A stretch of 64,000 nt of DNA from Janibacter massiliensis (GCF_900289115.1 NZ_LT985196.1:2118751-2182750); one strand, 5' to 3'. Positions 1 to 10,665 are shown, counted from the first letter of the stretch. A program made the numbers and translations. Notes: generated by a model not told the origin, from the sequence alone.

Positions 1-584
1 GCGACCTCGGGGCGGTAGCAGAGGAACGACCCGTCCGACTCGTCGGCCTCGACGACGAACGCCTCGCCATCGCGCAGACGCGCGTTCGTGCCCTCGGCCC
101 GCAGCTCGCCGCCGAGCGCGAACGACGGCTCGGCCCCCGCGGCGGTGAGCGCGACGGTCAGCAGCGAGGAGGTCGTCGTCTTCCCGTTGGCGCCGGCGAC
201 GGCCAGGACCCGTCGACCGGCGGTGCACGCGGCGAGCGCCTGGGCCCGGTGGAGCACGGGGATGCCGCGGTCGCGGGCGGCGACGACCTCGACGTTCGTC
301 TCCGGGATGGCCGAGGAGATGACGAGGGCGCGGGCGCCGTCGACGTGCGCCGGATCGTGCCCCACGTGGACCTCGGCGCCCCGCTCGGCGAGGTCCGCGA
401 GGGCCGGGGAGTCCTTGGCGTCGGACCCGCTCACGGCGACGCCGCGCTCGAGCAGCGGGCGCGCGCCCGCCGACACCCCGGCCCCGCCGATGGCGACGAG
501 ATGGACCCGGCCGGGGGCGTCGGGGTCGGCCACGTCCGCCGGGACGGAGGCGATGAAGTCGAAGCGGGGGTTCACGCCGAGCAC
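1..584 (-). CDS. murC: UDP-N-acetylmuramate-L-alanine ligase MurC (N-terminal part, runs off window)
   Basis: Cytoplasmic ligase that adds the first amino acid, L-alanine, to UDP-MurNAc in peptidoglycan precursor synthesis. The N-terminal Rossmann motif reads VAIGGAGVSAGARPLL, followed by VSGSDAKDS, the classic MurC opening. The ATP loop reads AGANGKTTT, where most MurC proteins have AGTHGKTTT. That loop change is seen directly; its effect is unknown. The GTG at 584 was chosen because AGGAG lies five bases before it; an in-frame GTG at 575 is possible. The gene follows murG by 34 bases, as in actinobacterial dcw clusters. The C-terminal two thirds lie left of the window. Confidence 0.9.
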   Translation of the reverse strand, partial: MLGVNPRFDFIASVPADVADPDAPGRVHLVAIGGAGVSAGARPLLERGVAVSGSDAKDSPALADLAERGAEVHVGHDPAHVDGARALVISSAIPETNVEVVAARDRGIPVLHRAQALAACTAGRRVLAVAGANGKTTTSSLLTVALTAAGAEPSFALGGELRAEGTNARLRDGEAFVVEADESDGSFLCYRPEV

Positions 585-618
585 GGTCGCTCCTGGGGTG
601 CGGGGAGGGGCGGCACGG

Positions 619-1731
619 TCAGCGCACGGCCGCGCGGACGAGATCGGCGAGGCGGGCATCGCCGTGCCGCTCCCCCATCGCCGCGGCACGCCGCGCCATG
701 TCGGTCGTCGCCTCCCGGTCCAGGAGCAGGGGCACCACCGCGCTGCGCACCCAGTCGGGGGTCACGAGCGCGTCCTCGACGAGCCGGCCGCCGCCCGCGG
801 CGACGACGTCCGCTGCGTTGAGCCGCTGCTCCCCGTTGCCGATGGGCAGCGGGACGTAGATCGCGGGCAGGCCGACCGCCGTGAGCTCGCACACCGTGTT
901 CGCGCCCGCCCGGCCGACGACGAGGTCGGCGGCGGCGTAGGCGAGGTCCATCCGGTCGGTGTAGGCCCGCACGACGTAACGGGCGGCTCCGGGCGTGTCC
1001 TCCGGCGGGACGACCTCCTTGCCGGCGCCGGTGAGGTGCAGGACCTGGATCCCCGCGGCCGTGAGGTCGGCGGCGGCACCGGCGAACGCCTCGTTGAGCC
1101 GCTGCGCGCCGAGCGATCCGCCCGTGACGAGGAGGGTCGGGCGGTCCGGCTCGAGACCGAAGTGCTCGATCGCCTCCGGTCGGCGGGCGGGACGGTCGAG
1201 GTCGGCGATCTCCCGGCGCAACGGCATTCCGACGCGCGTGCCGCCGCGCAGATCGGTCGAGGCGAAGGTGACGCCCACGTGCCGGGTGAGCCGGGCACCG
1301 AGCCGGTTGGCGATCCCGGCCCGGGCGTTCTGCTCGTGGACGACGATCGGGGTCCGGGTCCGGCGCGCGGCGAGGTAGGCGGGGGTCGCGACGTAGCCGC
1401 CGAAGCCGACGACGACCTCTGCGTCGTTCTCGCGGATCGCCCGGGTCGCGACGTTGACCGCGACCGCGAGGAGCTGCGGGAAGCGCGCGGCGACCACCGA
1501 CGGGCGGCGCGGCATGGGGACCTTCGGCACGACGACGAGCTCGAGGCCGCGCTCGGGGACGAGCCGGGACTCCAGGCCCTCGGCCGTCCCCAGGACCCGG
1601 ATCCGGATGTCGGGGCGCTGCTCGCGCAGGTGCTCGGCGAGGGCGAGCAGCGGGGAGACGTGGCCGGCCGTGCCCCCACCGGCGAGGAGGACGGAGCCGG
1701 GCAGGCCGGACGGGTGGGGCGCAGCGGCCAT
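619..1731 (-). CDS. murG: MurG, lipid II-forming GlcNAc transferase
   Basis: Peripheral membrane glycosyltransferase that transfers GlcNAc from UDP-GlcNAc onto lipid I to make lipid II at the inner face of the membrane. The 370-residue length is normal. The N-terminal glycine-rich loop GGGTAGHVSP binds the lipid-linked acceptor. VVVGFGGYVATP and VVHEQNARAG are typical MurG blocks, and VVGRAGANTVCEL near the C-terminus is the UDP-sugar site. It starts four bases after the ftsW stop codon, so it is probably translated from the same mRNA. Confidence 0.97.
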   Translation of the reverse strand: MAAAPHPSGLPGSVLLAGGGTAGHVSPLLALAEHLREQRPDIRIRVLGTAEGLESRLVPERGLELVVVPKVPMPRRPSVVAARFPQLLAVAVNVATRAIRENDAEVVVGFGGYVATPAYLAARRTRTPIVVHEQNARAGIANRLGARLTRHVGVTFASTDLRGGTRVGMPLRREIADLDRPARRPEAIEHFGLEPDRPTLLVTGGSLGAQRLNEAFAGAAADLTAAGIQVLHLTGAGKEVVPPEDTPGAARYVVRAYTDRMDLAYAAADLVVGRAGANTVCELTAVGLPAIYVPLPIGNGEQRLNAADVVAAGGGRLVEDALVTPDWVRSAVVPLLLDREATTDMARRAAAMGERHGDARLADLVRAAVR

Positions 1732-1735
1732 CGGG

Positions 1736-3052
1736 TCAGCGCCTCCTCTTCTTCGGGTCGCGGTTCTTCGACGGGGTGGGCAGGGATGCCGTACGACGGC
1801 GAGGGACGGGGACGACGGCGAGGGTGCGCCGCAGCATGCCCCGGCGGACGGCGAGCGCCTCGGCGCAGCCCGGCTCCGCCCGCGCGAAGGACAGGAGGAT
1901 CCCGGCGGCCAGCATCGTCGTCACGAGGGCGGAACCACCGGACGAGACGAGGGGCAGCGGGACGCCGATGACGGGCAGCAGGCCGATGACCGCCCCGATG
2001 TTGACGATGGCCTGCACCGTCACCCACGCAAGGATGCCCGCGGTCGCGATGCGGACGAACTGGTCCTGCGTCCGGCTGACGATCCGGTAGGAGACGAGCG
2101 CGAACGCGGCGAACAGCCCCAGGACGAGGAGCGAGCCGAAGAGGCCGAGCTCCTCGCCGATGATCGCGAAGATGAAGTCGTTGTGCGGCTCGGACAACCA
2201 GCCCCACTTCTCGCGGCTCTGGCCGAGGCCCACGCCCCACCAGCCGCCGTCGGCCAGCGCGTAGCGACCGTGCAGGGGCTGGCGGCAGGCGCCGAAGGGG
2301 TCGCAGCTGCTCGGGTCGAGCCACACGCGGATGCGGGTCATCCGGTTCTCGCTCGTCACCGTCACGAGCGTGATGAGGACCGCGGCGAGCGCGCCCCCGG
2401 CGGCGAAGTAGCGACCCGGGACGCCCGCGGCGAAGAGGACCGCGGCGACGATGGCGCACAGGACGAGCGCCGTCCCGAGGTCGTGGCCGAGCATGACGCC
2501 GAGCAGGACGCCCGCGGCACCGGGGATGACGAAGGGCACGAGGGCGTCCGTGAGGTTCCCGGCCCGGGATCGCCGACGGGTGAGCATCGTCGCGCCGTAG
2601 AGGACCAGCGCGATCTTCCCCAGCTCGCTCGGCTGCGCCATGACGACGCCGAGGTCGAGCCAGTTGCGGTTGCCGTTGACCTCGGCGCCGAACGGGGTGA
2701 AGAGGACGAGGGCCTGCAGGAGGATCGTCGCCAGGAGCGCCGGTGGCGCGACCCGCCGCCAGAAGGCCGGCGTGCGGCGGCAGGCCCACGCGATGACGAC
2801 GGTGCCGAGGGCGGCGAACAGGAGCTGCTTGAGGAAGGTGCCGAACGACGATCCGGACTCCTTGGCCGCGACGACCATGGACGCGGACAGGACCATGACG
2901 AGCCCGATCCCGACGAGGAGGGAGACCACGGCGACGACGAGGTAGTAGGACGTCGTCGGCGCGTCCATCCGGGAGGCGACCCGGCCGGCGGGGGCGTCGA
3001 GGGTAGCCGAGGGACGGTCACGACGGATGCCGCTGGCGGTCGCGCTGCTCAC
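1736..3052 (-). CDS. ftsW: FtsW, septal peptidoglycan polymerase (SEDS family)
   Basis: SEDS-family integral membrane glycosyltransferase that polymerises lipid II at the division septum together with its partner FtsI (8640-10631). The 438 residues contain about ten hydrophobic spans. Typical SEDS blocks are visible: NGNRNWLDLG, QPSELGKIALVLY and the C-terminal LPLVSSGGSALV. The charged Arg/Lys-rich tail after residue about 405 is common in actinobacterial FtsW. The gene overlaps the murD stop by four bases, which suggests translational coupling. Confidence 0.96.
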   Translation of the reverse strand: MSSATASGIRRDRPSATLDAPAGRVASRMDAPTTSYYLVVAVVSLLVGIGLVMVLSASMVVAAKESGSSFGTFLKQLLFAALGTVVIAWACRRTPAFWRRVAPPALLATILLQALVLFTPFGAEVNGNRNWLDLGVVMAQPSELGKIALVLYGATMLTRRRSRAGNLTDALVPFVIPGAAGVLLGVMLGHDLGTALVLCAIVAAVLFAAGVPGRYFAAGGALAAVLITLVTVTSENRMTRIRVWLDPSSCDPFGACRQPLHGRYALADGGWWGVGLGQSREKWGWLSEPHNDFIFAIIGEELGLFGSLLVLGLFAAFALVSYRIVSRTQDQFVRIATAGILAWVTVQAIVNIGAVIGLLPVIGVPLPLVSSGGSALVTTMLAAGILLSFARAEPGCAEALAVRRGMLRRTLAVVPVPRRRTASLPTPSKNRDPKKRRR

Positions 3053-4554
3053 CGGTCCTCCTCGCTCGTGCCGTCACCTGCCCCGGATGCTCGCGCCACG
3101 GCCGCGACGAACGCGTCGCCGCGGGCGCCGTAGTCGCGGAACATGTCCATCGACGCCGCGGCCGGGGCCAGGAGCACCACGTCACCCGGACGCGCGGCAC
3201 CGATCGCGGCGTCGACCGCGAGGTCCATGCCAGCAGTGTCGGTGGCATCGATGTCGATGACCGGGACATCGGGCGCGTGTCGGGAAAGTGCCGCGGCGAT
3301 CTGCGCCCGGTCGGCGCCGATGAGGACGGCCGCGCGCAGCCGGGCGCCGTGGGCCTCGACGAGGGGATCGACGTCCGCGCCCTTGAGCAGACCGCCGGCG
3401 ATCCACACGACGCTCTCGTGCGCCGCGAGGGAGGCGGCGGCCGCGTGCGGGTTCGTCGCCTTCGAGTCGTCGACGAAGGTGACGCCGTCGACCGTGGCGA
3501 CGAGCGCGGCGCGGTGCGGCTCGGGCCGGAACGCACGCAGGCCGTCCCGGACGGCCGAGGCGGGCACGCCGTGGGCGCGAGCGAGGGCGGCGGCGGTGAG
3601 GGCGTCGGCCAGCAGGTGGGGCGCGACGGCCGAGGGGTCGGTGCCCGGCGGCGCGAGGTCGGCGAGCGTCCCCAGCTCCGCGGCGCTCGTGCGGCGATCC
3701 TCCACGAACGCGCGGTCGGCGAGGACGTCCTCGACGACACCGACCATCGACAACCCCGGCACGCCGCGGGTGACACCGATAGCGCGGCACCCCTCGACGA
3801 CCTCGGCCTGCTCGACCATCGCCATCGTCTCGGGCTCGTCGACCGCGTACACGCACGCGACTTCGGTGTTCTCGTAGATCTTCGCCTTCGCGTCCCGGTA
3901 CGCCTCGAACGAGCCGTGCCAGTCGACGTGGTCCGGGGCGATGTTCAGGCAGGCCGAGGCCCGCGGGCGGAGGCTGTGGCTCCAGTGCAGCTGGAAGGAC
4001 GAGAGCTCGACGGCGATGACGTCGTAGGGCTCGGGGTCGAGGACGGCGTCGAGGATCGGCGTGCCGACGTTCCCCGCGCTTGTCGCCCGCAGACCGGCCG
4101 CCCGGAGGATCGAGGCGAGCATCTGGACCGTCGTCGTCTTGCCGTTCGTCCCCGTGAGCGTGAGCCACGGGGCGGCGCCGGTCTCCGGTCGCATGCGCCA
4201 CGCGAGCTCGACCTCGCCCCACACCGGAACCCCCGCCTCCGCGGCGGCGGCCAGCAGGGGCTGGTCGGGACGCCAGCCGGGCGAGGTGACGACGAGGTCG
4301 AGGTCGTCGGGCAGGGCCGTCGTCGCACCGGGCCCGAAGTCGAGGCGGGCACCGAGGACCCCGAGGATCTCGACGAGCTCGTGCCCGCGGGACCCCGGGG
4401 CGGGCTCCTTCGCGTCGACGACGCGCACGTCCGCATCGACCTGGAGCAGCGCGTCGGCGGCCGCCTGGCCGCTGACGCCGAAGCCGGCGACGAGGACCCG
4501 CAGACCCGCCCACGGCCCGTCGCGGTGCGTGAGGTCGGTGGTGCGTGTCCTCAC
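3049..4554 (-). CDS. murD: UDP-N-acetylmuramoyl-L-alanine-D-glutamate ligase MurD
   Basis: Adds D-glutamate to UDP-MurNAc-L-Ala in the cytoplasm. The N-terminal [17 protein letters not shown] binds the UDP-sugar, [14 protein letters not shown] is the ATP P-loop, and the C-terminal [13 protein letters not shown] is a MurD signature. The GTG at 4554 is preferred because it overlaps the mraY TGA as GTGA, the coupling style used throughout this cluster; a longer start at 4569 would overlap mraY by 19 bases. It sits between mraY and ftsW in the usual dcw order. Confidence 0.95.
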   Translation of the reverse strand: MRTRTTDLTHRDGPWAGLRVLVAGFGVSGQAAADALLQVDADVRVVDAKEPAPGSRGHELVEILGVLGARLDFGPGATTALPDDLDLVVTSPGWRPDQPLLAAAAEAGVPVWGEVELAWRMRPETGAAPWLTLTGTNGKTTTVQMLASILRAAGLRATSAGNVGTPILDAVLDPEPYDVIAVELSSFQLHWSHSLRPRASACLNIAPDHVDWHGSFEAYRDAKAKIYENTEVACVYAVDEPETMAMVEQAEVVEGCRAIGVTRGVPGLSMVGVVEDVLADRAFVEDRRTSAAELGTLADLAPPGTDPSAVAPHLLADALTAAALARAHGVPASAVRDGLRAFRPEPHRAALVATVDGVTFVDDSKATNPHAAAASLAAHESVVWIAGGLLKGADVDPLVEAHGARLRAAVLIGADRAQIAAALSRHAPDVPVIDIDATDTAGMDLAVDAAIGAARPGDVVLLAPAAASMDMFRDYGARGDAFVAAVARASGAGDGTSEEDR

Positions 4555-5630
4555 CCGCCGACGACCCACTCGGCGTAGAAGAGCCCGAGACCGAGGGCGA
4601 CGAAGAGGCCGGCGATGATCCAGAACCGGATGACGATCGTCACCTCCTGCCAGCCGAGGAGCTCGAAGTGGTGCTGCAGCGGCGCCATCCGGAAGACCCG
4701 CTTGCCCGTCGACTTGAACGAGGCGACCTGGATGATCACCGACATCGTGATGATGACGAAGAGCCCGCCGAGGACGACGATGAGCAGCTCGGTGCGGGAC
4801 ACGATCGCCAGGCCGGCGAGGGCGCCGCCGAGGGCCAGCGAGCCGGTGTCACCCATGAAGATCTTCGCCGGGGAGGCGTTCCACCACAGGAAGCCGAAGC
4901 AGGCCCCCATGCCGCACGCCGCGACGACGGCGAGGTCGTGGGCGTCTCGGACGTCGTAGCAGCGGGCGTCGACGGTCAGGGCGCAGTTCTGGTTGAACGT
5001 CCAGATCCCGATGAGGACGTAGGCGGCGAAGACCATCGTCGAGGCGCCCGTGGCGAGCCCGTCGAGCCCGTCGGTGAGGTTCACCCCGTTGGAGGTCCCG
5101 GCGATCATGAGGTTGGCCCACAGCACGAAGAGCACCAGGCCGACGAAGCCACCGGCCGCGGCGAGGTCGAACCCGGTGTCCCGGACGAAGGAGATCGCCG
5201 TGGATGCCGGGGTGATGCCCCGCTCGTCGGGGAAGCGCAGCGCGAGGACGGAGAAGATCACCGCGACGAGGATCTGGCCGGCGAGCTTCTGCTTGCTGTT
5301 GAGCCCGAGGCTGCGCTGCTTGGAGATCTTGATGTAGTCGTCGAGTAACCCGACGATGCCCAGGCCGGTCATGAGGAAGAGGACGAGCAGGCCGCTCGGG
5401 GTCACCGGGCTCCACACCGCCAGGTGGGCGAGGGCGTAGGCGAGCAGCGAGGCGCCGATGATGACGAGACCGCCCATCGTCGGGGTCCCACGCTTCGTGT
5501 GGTGGCTCGTCGGGCCGTCGTCGCGGATGAACTGGCCGTACCCCCGCTTGACGAGGAGCCGGATGAGCATCGGCGTCCCCAGCAGCGCGAGGATGAGCGA
5601 GAACGTCGCTGCGAACAGCACGACTAGCAC
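4551..5630 (-). CDS. mraY: Phospho-N-acetylmuramoyl-pentapeptide transferase MraY
   Basis: Integral membrane enzyme that moves phospho-MurNAc-pentapeptide from UDP onto undecaprenyl phosphate to make lipid I. The 359-residue length fits. The substrate-adjacent block [19 protein letters not shown] is present, as are the Asp-rich loops DDYIK and [10 protein letters not shown] and the C-terminal [12 protein letters not shown]. About ten membrane spans are visible. It overlaps murF by seven bases and murD by four, consistent with a single operon. Confidence 0.97.
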   Translation of the reverse strand: MLVVLFAATFSLILALLGTPMLIRLLVKRGYGQFIRDDGPTSHHTKRGTPTMGGLVIIGASLLAYALAHLAVWSPVTPSGLLVLFLMTGLGIVGLLDDYIKISKQRSLGLNSKQKLAGQILVAVIFSVLALRFPDERGITPASTAISFVRDTGFDLAAAGGFVGLVLFVLWANLMIAGTSNGVNLTDGLDGLATGASTMVFAAYVLIGIWTFNQNCALTVDARCYDVRDAHDLAVVAACGMGACFGFLWWNASPAKIFMGDTGSLALGGALAGLAIVSRTELLIVVLGGLFVIITMSVIIQVASFKSTGKRVFRMAPLQHHFELLGWQEVTIVIRFWIIAGLFVALGLGLFYAEWVVGG

Positions 5631-7081
5631 GAGGGAGCCTCCGTGGGGGCGGTGTCGGTCCGGCCGGTCACCCGGTCTCCGAGGAACCGTAGCCCGGCGT
5701 CCCTGCTCGACTTGAGCAGGACGACGTCTCCCGGGCGCGTGTCGCGGCGGATGAGCTCCTCGGCGGCGTCGACGTCCGGGACCCAGGTCGTCTCCGTCCC
5801 TCCCCCGGCCGCGCCGTCGGCGACCGGGCGGGCGGTCTCGCCGACGGCGACGACCCGGTGGACCCCGAGGTCGCGGGCGAGCGCGCCGGTGCGGGCGTGC
5901 TCGGCGTCCGACTCGTCACCCAGCTCGAGCATCGCCCCCAGGACCGCCCACGTGCGGCGGCCGGCGCTCATCGCGACGAGCGCCTCGAGGGCGGCGGCCG
6001 CGGAGTCCGGGTTGGCGTTGTACGCGTCGTTCACGACGGTGACCCCGCCCGGCGTCGTCGACACCTCCATGCGCCAGCGGCTCTCCGGCACCGCGTCACG
6101 CAGACGGGCGGCGGCCTCCGCGAGGTCCACCCCGCAGGCGCGGGCGACCGCCAGGACGGTGAGGGCGTTGGCCACGTGGTGGACGCCGTGGAGCGGGAGG
6201 ACCACGGGGACCTGCTCGGTCCCGGCGACGACGGTGAACGAGGGGCGGGCGGCGTCGTCGAGCCGGACGTCGATCGCGCGCAGGTCCGCGTCCGCCGCCC
6301 GCCCGACGAGGACGACCTCGGCCGGGGTGAGCGCGCTCATGGCCCGCACCGCGTCGTCGTCGGCGGTGAGGACCGCCACGCCGCCGTCGGCCGCGCTCGG
6401 CAGCGCGGCGACGATCTCGCTCTTGGCACGGGCGATGTTCGCGCGGGAGCCGAACTCGCCGACGTGGGCGGTGCCGACGTTGAGCACGGCGGCGATGCGC
6501 GGCGGGGCGATCCGGGTGAGGTACTCGATGTGACCGATCCCCCGGGCGCCCATCTCGACGACGAGGAACCGGGTGGCCCCCGTGACCCGGCAGACGGTCA
6601 ACGGCACGCCGACCTCGGAGTTGAGCGAGCCGACCGGCGCGACGGTCTCGCCCGAGCCGCGCAGCACGTGTGCCAGGAGGTCCTTCGTGCTCGTCTTCCC
6701 CGAAGAGCCGGTGATGCCGACGACCACGAGCGCCTCGCTCCCGCGCTCCGGCGCCGCGAGGGTGTCGACGACGTGCCTCGAGAGCGCGACGAAGGCCTCC
6801 TGGACGTCGTCGACGACGAGGCACACCGCGCCCTTGACCGGCCGGGTGGTCAGCGACGCCACGGCACCCGCGTCCCGCGCCGCGGGGACGAACCGGTGAC
6901 CGTCGGTGGTCTCGCCGACGCGGGCGACGTACAGCGCGCCGGGGGTCACCTCGCGCGAGTCGGTGACGACGGGGGCGTCGACGACGAGCTCGCCCTCCTC
7001 GGGACGAGCGTCGCCGCCATCGGGTCCGACGATCCGCGCGCCGACGACCTCGGCGATCTCGGTGAGGGTCATGGGGATCAC
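5624..7081 (-). CDS. murF: UDP-N-acetylmuramoyl-tripeptide-D-alanyl-D-alanine ligase MurF
   Basis: Completes the UDP-MurNAc pentapeptide by adding D-Ala-D-Ala. The 485-residue protein has the ATP loop [15 protein letters not shown], the block [13 protein letters not shown], and [17 protein letters not shown], which is diagnostic for MurF. The first ATG (7081) overlaps the murE stop by four bases; a second in-frame ATG at 7072 is also possible. Spacing indicates cotranscription with murE upstream and mraY downstream. Confidence 0.96.
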   Translation of the reverse strand: MIPMTLTEIAEVVGARIVGPDGGDARPEEGELVVDAPVVTDSREVTPGALYVARVGETTDGHRFVPAARDAGAVASLTTRPVKGAVCLVVDDVQEAFVALSRHVVDTLAAPERGSEALVVVGITGSSGKTSTKDLLAHVLRGSGETVAPVGSLNSEVGVPLTVCRVTGATRFLVVEMGARGIGHIEYLTRIAPPRIAAVLNVGTAHVGEFGSRANIARAKSEIVAALPSAADGGVAVLTADDDAVRAMSALTPAEVVLVGRAADADLRAIDVRLDDAARPSFTVVAGTEQVPVVLPLHGVHHVANALTVLAVARACGVDLAEAAARLRDAVPESRWRMEVSTTPGGVTVVNDAYNANPDSAAAALEALVAMSAGRRTWAVLGAMLELGDESDAEHARTGALARDLGVHRVVAVGETARPVADGAAGGGTETTWVPDVDAAEELIRRDTRPGDVVLLKSSRDAGLRFLGDRVTGRTDTAPTEAPSC

Positions 7082-8628
7082 GCGGTGGCCTCCTCGAGGG
7101 CGCTGCGGGCGACGGTGCGGTCGTCGTGGTCGTGGACGACACCCGCGACCTCCTGGCCGGTCTCGTGCCCCTTGCCGAGGACGACGACGACCGACCCCGC
7201 GCGACGGCGCCCGAGGTCGAGCACGGCGGTGCGGACGGCCTCGGCCCGGTCGGCGATCTCGACGATCTCGGCCCCGTCCTCGACCGACCGCGCGCCGTCG
7301 AGGACCGCCGCCCGGATCGACGCGGGGTCCTCGCTGCGGGGGTTGTCGTCGGTGACGACGAGGACGTCGGCACCGGCGGCACCGGCGGCACCCATGCCGG
7401 GTCGCTTGCCGCGGTCGCGGTCTCCCCCGGCGCCCAGGACGCAGACGAGGTCACCCCGGGCGCGCGGCCGGAGCGCTGCCAGCGCGCTCGCCACGGCGTC
7501 CGGCGTGTGGGCGAAGTCGACGACGACCTCGGGCAGGTCGTCGTCGTCGGCGCTGGTGGTGACCCGCTCCATCCGGCCGGGCACGACCGGCGGGACGAGG
7601 ATCGCCGGGGCGATCGCGTCGATCGGGGTGCCCAGGACGTGCAGGGCCACCGCGGCCAGCGCCGTGTTGGCGACGTTGAAGTCTCCCGGGAGACCGGACC
7701 GGAGATCCAGGGCGGTCCCGGCCCCCTCGAGGACGAAGCCGCCCTCGTCGTCGGTCGGCCGCGCCCGCCAGTCGGCGTCGACGCCGTCGACGGTCGCGAC
7801 GGTCGTGACCGAGACGGAAGCCGTCGTCGCGAGCCGGCGCCCCCACTCGTCGTCGACGCAGACGACCCCGCGGTGGGACCGCGCGGGGGTGAACAGCGAG
7901 GCCTTAGCGGCGAAGTACTCCTCCATCGACCCGTGGAAGTCGAGGTGGTCCTGGGAGAGGTTTGTGAAGAGCGCGACGTCGAAGACGATGCCGTCGACCC
8001 GGTGGAGGGTCAGCGCGTGGCTCGAGACCTCCATGACGCAGTCGGCGATGCCCTCCTGCGCCATGACGGCCAGGAGCGCGTGGACGTCCGGGGCCTCCGG
8101 GGTGGTCCGGACGCTGCGTACCCGGCGCTCCCCGATGCGGGTCTCGATCGTGCCGATGACCCCCGTGGACCGACCGAGCGCCTCGAGCGCGGAGGCGACG
8201 AGGTAGGCGCACGTCGTCTTGCCGTTCGTCCCGGTGATCCCGACCGCGCGCGGACGGTGGGTCGCGGTGCCGTAGACGCGCGCGGCCACCTCGGCGAGGC
8301 GGGAGCGCGGGTCGTCGACGACGAGGACCGGCACCGGGGCCCCACCGATGATCTGCGCGCCAGCGGGGTCGGTGAGGACGGCGACGGCACCGGCCTCGAC
8401 GCCTCCTGCGGCGTACGTCGCGCCGTGCGCGTTCGCCCCGGGCAGGGCCGCGAGCAGGTCCCCCGGGACGACGCCGAGGGAGGACAGGGTCACCCCGGTG
8501 ACTGCGGTGGCGGCGAGCTGCTCCGCGTCGCTCCCGGCGGCAGGCAGCGCACCGAGATCCGCGGCGATGTCGGCGAGGCGGGCCGGGCTGACGTGGTCCG
8601 GGCGCAGGGGTCGGTCTCCGGTCGGCAC
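7078..8628 (-). CDS. murE: UDP-MurNAc-tripeptide synthetase MurE (probably meso-DAP-adding)
   Basis: Adds the third amino acid to UDP-MurNAc-L-Ala-D-Glu. The P-loop reads [14 protein letters not shown], and MEVSSHAL and TNLSQDHLDFHG are family blocks. The substrate-selecting motif reads TDDNPRSEDP. DNPR is the form found in meso-diaminopimelate-adding MurE enzymes, while L-lysine enzymes usually differ at the Arg, so a meso-DAP wall is inferred. The GTG at 8628 was chosen as the first plausible start after the ftsI stop at 8640; a TTG at 8637 is an alternative. The open frame extends far upstream but is antisense/out-of-frame to ftsI there. Confidence 0.94.
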   Translation of the reverse strand: MPTGDRPLRPDHVSPARLADIAADLGALPAAGSDAEQLAATAVTGVTLSSLGVVPGDLLAALPGANAHGATYAAGGVEAGAVAVLTDPAGAQIIGGAPVPVLVVDDPRSRLAEVAARVYGTATHRPRAVGITGTNGKTTCAYLVASALEALGRSTGVIGTIETRIGERRVRSVRTTPEAPDVHALLAVMAQEGIADCVMEVSSHALTLHRVDGIVFDVALFTNLSQDHLDFHGSMEEYFAAKASLFTPARSHRGVVCVDDEWGRRLATTASVSVTTVATVDGVDADWRARPTDDEGGFVLEGAGTALDLRSGLPGDFNVANTALAAVALHVLGTPIDAIAPAILVPPVVPGRMERVTTSADDDDLPEVVVDFAHTPDAVASALAALRPRARGDLVCVLGAGGDRDRGKRPGMGAAGAAGADVLVVTDDNPRSEDPASIRAAVLDGARSVEDGAEIVEIADRAEAVRTAVLDLGRRRAGSVVVVLGKGHETGQEVAGVVHDHDDRTVARSALEEATA

Positions 8629-8639
8629 GAGGGGCAACC

Positions 8640-10631
8640 CTAGCCGCGGTCCGGGTTGCCCCGGTCGCGCAGCACCTTCGGGTCGTTCGGCGAGGGCGCG
8701 CTCGGCAGGACCGTGCGGATGCGAGGCGACCGCGTCCCGGGGGTCGGCGCGATCTGCTCCCGGTGCAGCGCGGCGGTCATCACGTCCCGGAAGACGGGGC
8801 CCGCGACGAGACCGCCGTAGTACCCCTTGACGGGGCGCTGGATGATGACCGACACGACGAGCTGCGGGTCCTCGGCGGGCGCGAAGCCGATGAAGCTGGC
8901 AGTCTTGCCGGCGTACCCACCGCTCGCCTGGTCGTACCGGTCGGCCGTTCCCGTCTTGCCCGCCACGCGATAGCCGGGGACCCGCGCCTCGGGGGCGGTG
9001 CCCTCCGCAGACACGACACCCTCGAGCATGCGGTTGGTCTCCCGGGCCGCCTTGGTCGAGACGACGCGGACGCCCGTCGGCCGCGGCGCCTGCACCCACT
9101 CGCCGCCAGGGGCGCGGGAGGCGGACACGAGGGTCGGGGGGAGGCGGACCCCGTCGTTGGCGATGGTCTGGAAGACACCGGCCGCCTGGACGGCGGTCAC
9201 CGACAGGCCCTGGCCGAACATCACGGTGTACCGCTGGGTGCCGTTCATCTCGTCGACGGGCGTGAGGATGCCGGCGGTCTCCCCGGGGAATCCCGTCCCG
9301 CTGGGCGACCCCAGGCCGAACCGTCGGTAGTAGTCGTCGAGGGTCTTCGCCGACATCTTCTCGCCGGCGAGGATCATCCCCATGTTGCTCGACTGGGCGA
9401 GCGCCCCCGCGAACGTGAGGTGGAGGGTCCCGTGGGGGTGGCTGTCGCGGAACGAGGTGTCCGAGCGCGGCAGTGTCGGCGGGATGATCATCGGCGTCGA
9501 CGGTGTGACGACGCCCTCCTCGACGGCCGCGGCGGCGAGCATGACCTTCGCGGTCGAGCCCGGCTCGAAGGTGTCGGTGAAGGCGAGGTTGTCCAGCCGA
9601 CCCGAGGACGAGCCGACGTGGTTGGGATCGAAGGTCGGGTACGAGGCGAGCGCGAGGATCTCCCCGGTCCTGGCCCGCTGGACGACGACGGTGCCCGAGA
9701 GCGCGTCGGTCTCGCGGACCTTCTTGGCGAGCGCGTTCTGGGCGTACCACTGGATGTCGTTGTCGATCGTCAGCCGCAGGTCGCTCCCGCGGCGGCCGTC
9801 GACGACCTCGTGGATGCCGGTGGGCAGCCGGTCGCCGTCCTGGCCGATCTCGTACGTCTCGGTGCCGGCCTCCCCCTTGAGGTCGGCGTCCTTCCACAGC
9901 TCGACGCCGCCGCCCGGCTTGCCGCCGTCGATGACGAACCCGACGAGGGAGGCCGCGGTCGTCCCCTGGGGGTACTTCCGCTCGCTCTCGCGGGTGCTCG
10001 AGATGCCGGGGATGCCGAGCGCGCGGATCTTTCGCCACGTCAGCGGCGAGACGTTCTTCGACAGGATCCGGTAGCGGCTGTCCCCCGTGAGCGCACGTCG
10101 CAGGGTGACCTCGTCGATGCGGAGCAGGGGTGCGAGGTCCTTGGCGGCGCCGGCGACGCCGACCGTCCGAAGGCGGTCGTTGACCGTCTTCTCGTACTCG
10201 GGCACCGCGGTCTGGTCGGCGGCGACGACCCGTCGCTCGACGCTCTGGGCGAGGACCGTGCCCCGCCCGTCGTAGATCGTGCCGCGCACCGCGGGGATCG
10301 CCTGGGTCGCGGTCCGGCCCTGGATGGCCTGCGCGGAGACCGCGGCCGAGTCGAACCCCTGGATCCGGACGAGCTGCGCGGCGAAGATGGACAGGACGAA
10401 CAGGAGCCCGACGAGCATCCCGCCGATCCGGCGGCGGGTCGGCCGGGGCCGGGCGGCCGAGGGGGACCGTCGCGGGATCGGGCGGCCGCGCGTCGAGCCC
10501 GCCCGCGTCGCGGTGGCGCCCTTCGGGACCGTCCGTCGCGGCGCGGCGCGCCCCCGGGCGGGCTTGGCGGACGCCGTCGACCGCCGCACCGGGGTGGCCG
10601 GGCGGCGGGCGGTGGGGCGCTTCTGCGTCAC
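8640..10631 (-). CDS. ftsI: Class B penicillin-binding protein, septal transpeptidase FtsI
   Basis: Membrane-anchored transpeptidase that cross-links septal peptidoglycan together with FtsW. The 663-residue protein has a basic Pro/Arg/Thr-rich cytoplasmic tail (about residues 1-68), one membrane span (MLVGLLFVLSIFAAQLV), a dimerisation domain, and then the catalytic domain. The three penicillin-binding motifs are visible: STAK in TFEPGSTAKVM, SSN in AQSSNMGM, and KTG in VAGKTGTADR. No C-terminal PASTA repeats are seen. The long basic tail is common in actinobacterial FtsI. Confidence 0.95.
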   Translation of the reverse strand: MTQKRPTARRPATPVRRSTASAKPARGRAAPRRTVPKGATATRAGSTRGRPIPRRSPSAARPRPTRRRIGGMLVGLLFVLSIFAAQLVRIQGFDSAAVSAQAIQGRTATQAIPAVRGTIYDGRGTVLAQSVERRVVAADQTAVPEYEKTVNDRLRTVGVAGAAKDLAPLLRIDEVTLRRALTGDSRYRILSKNVSPLTWRKIRALGIPGISSTRESERKYPQGTTAASLVGFVIDGGKPGGGVELWKDADLKGEAGTETYEIGQDGDRLPTGIHEVVDGRRGSDLRLTIDNDIQWYAQNALAKKVRETDALSGTVVVQRARTGEILALASYPTFDPNHVGSSSGRLDNLAFTDTFEPGSTAKVMLAAAAVEEGVVTPSTPMIIPPTLPRSDTSFRDSHPHGTLHLTFAGALAQSSNMGMILAGEKMSAKTLDDYYRRFGLGSPSGTGFPGETAGILTPVDEMNGTQRYTVMFGQGLSVTAVQAAGVFQTIANDGVRLPPTLVSASRAPGGEWVQAPRPTGVRVVSTKAARETNRMLEGVVSAEGTAPEARVPGYRVAGKTGTADRYDQASGGYAGKTASFIGFAPAEDPQLVVSVIIQRPVKGYYGGLVAGPVFRDVMTAALHREQIAPTPGTRSPRIRTVLPSAPSPNDPKVLRDRGNPDRG

Positions 10632-10665
10632 GGGACCTCGCGGGTCGAGGGCGGCTGGGTGCTGG

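Noticed and set aside
88-1971. Long plus-strand open frame of about 627 codons across murC/murG/ftsW
   Set aside because: High-G+C shadow frame antisense to clear mur genes; composition is Arg/Ala/Gly/Pro-rich with no motif.
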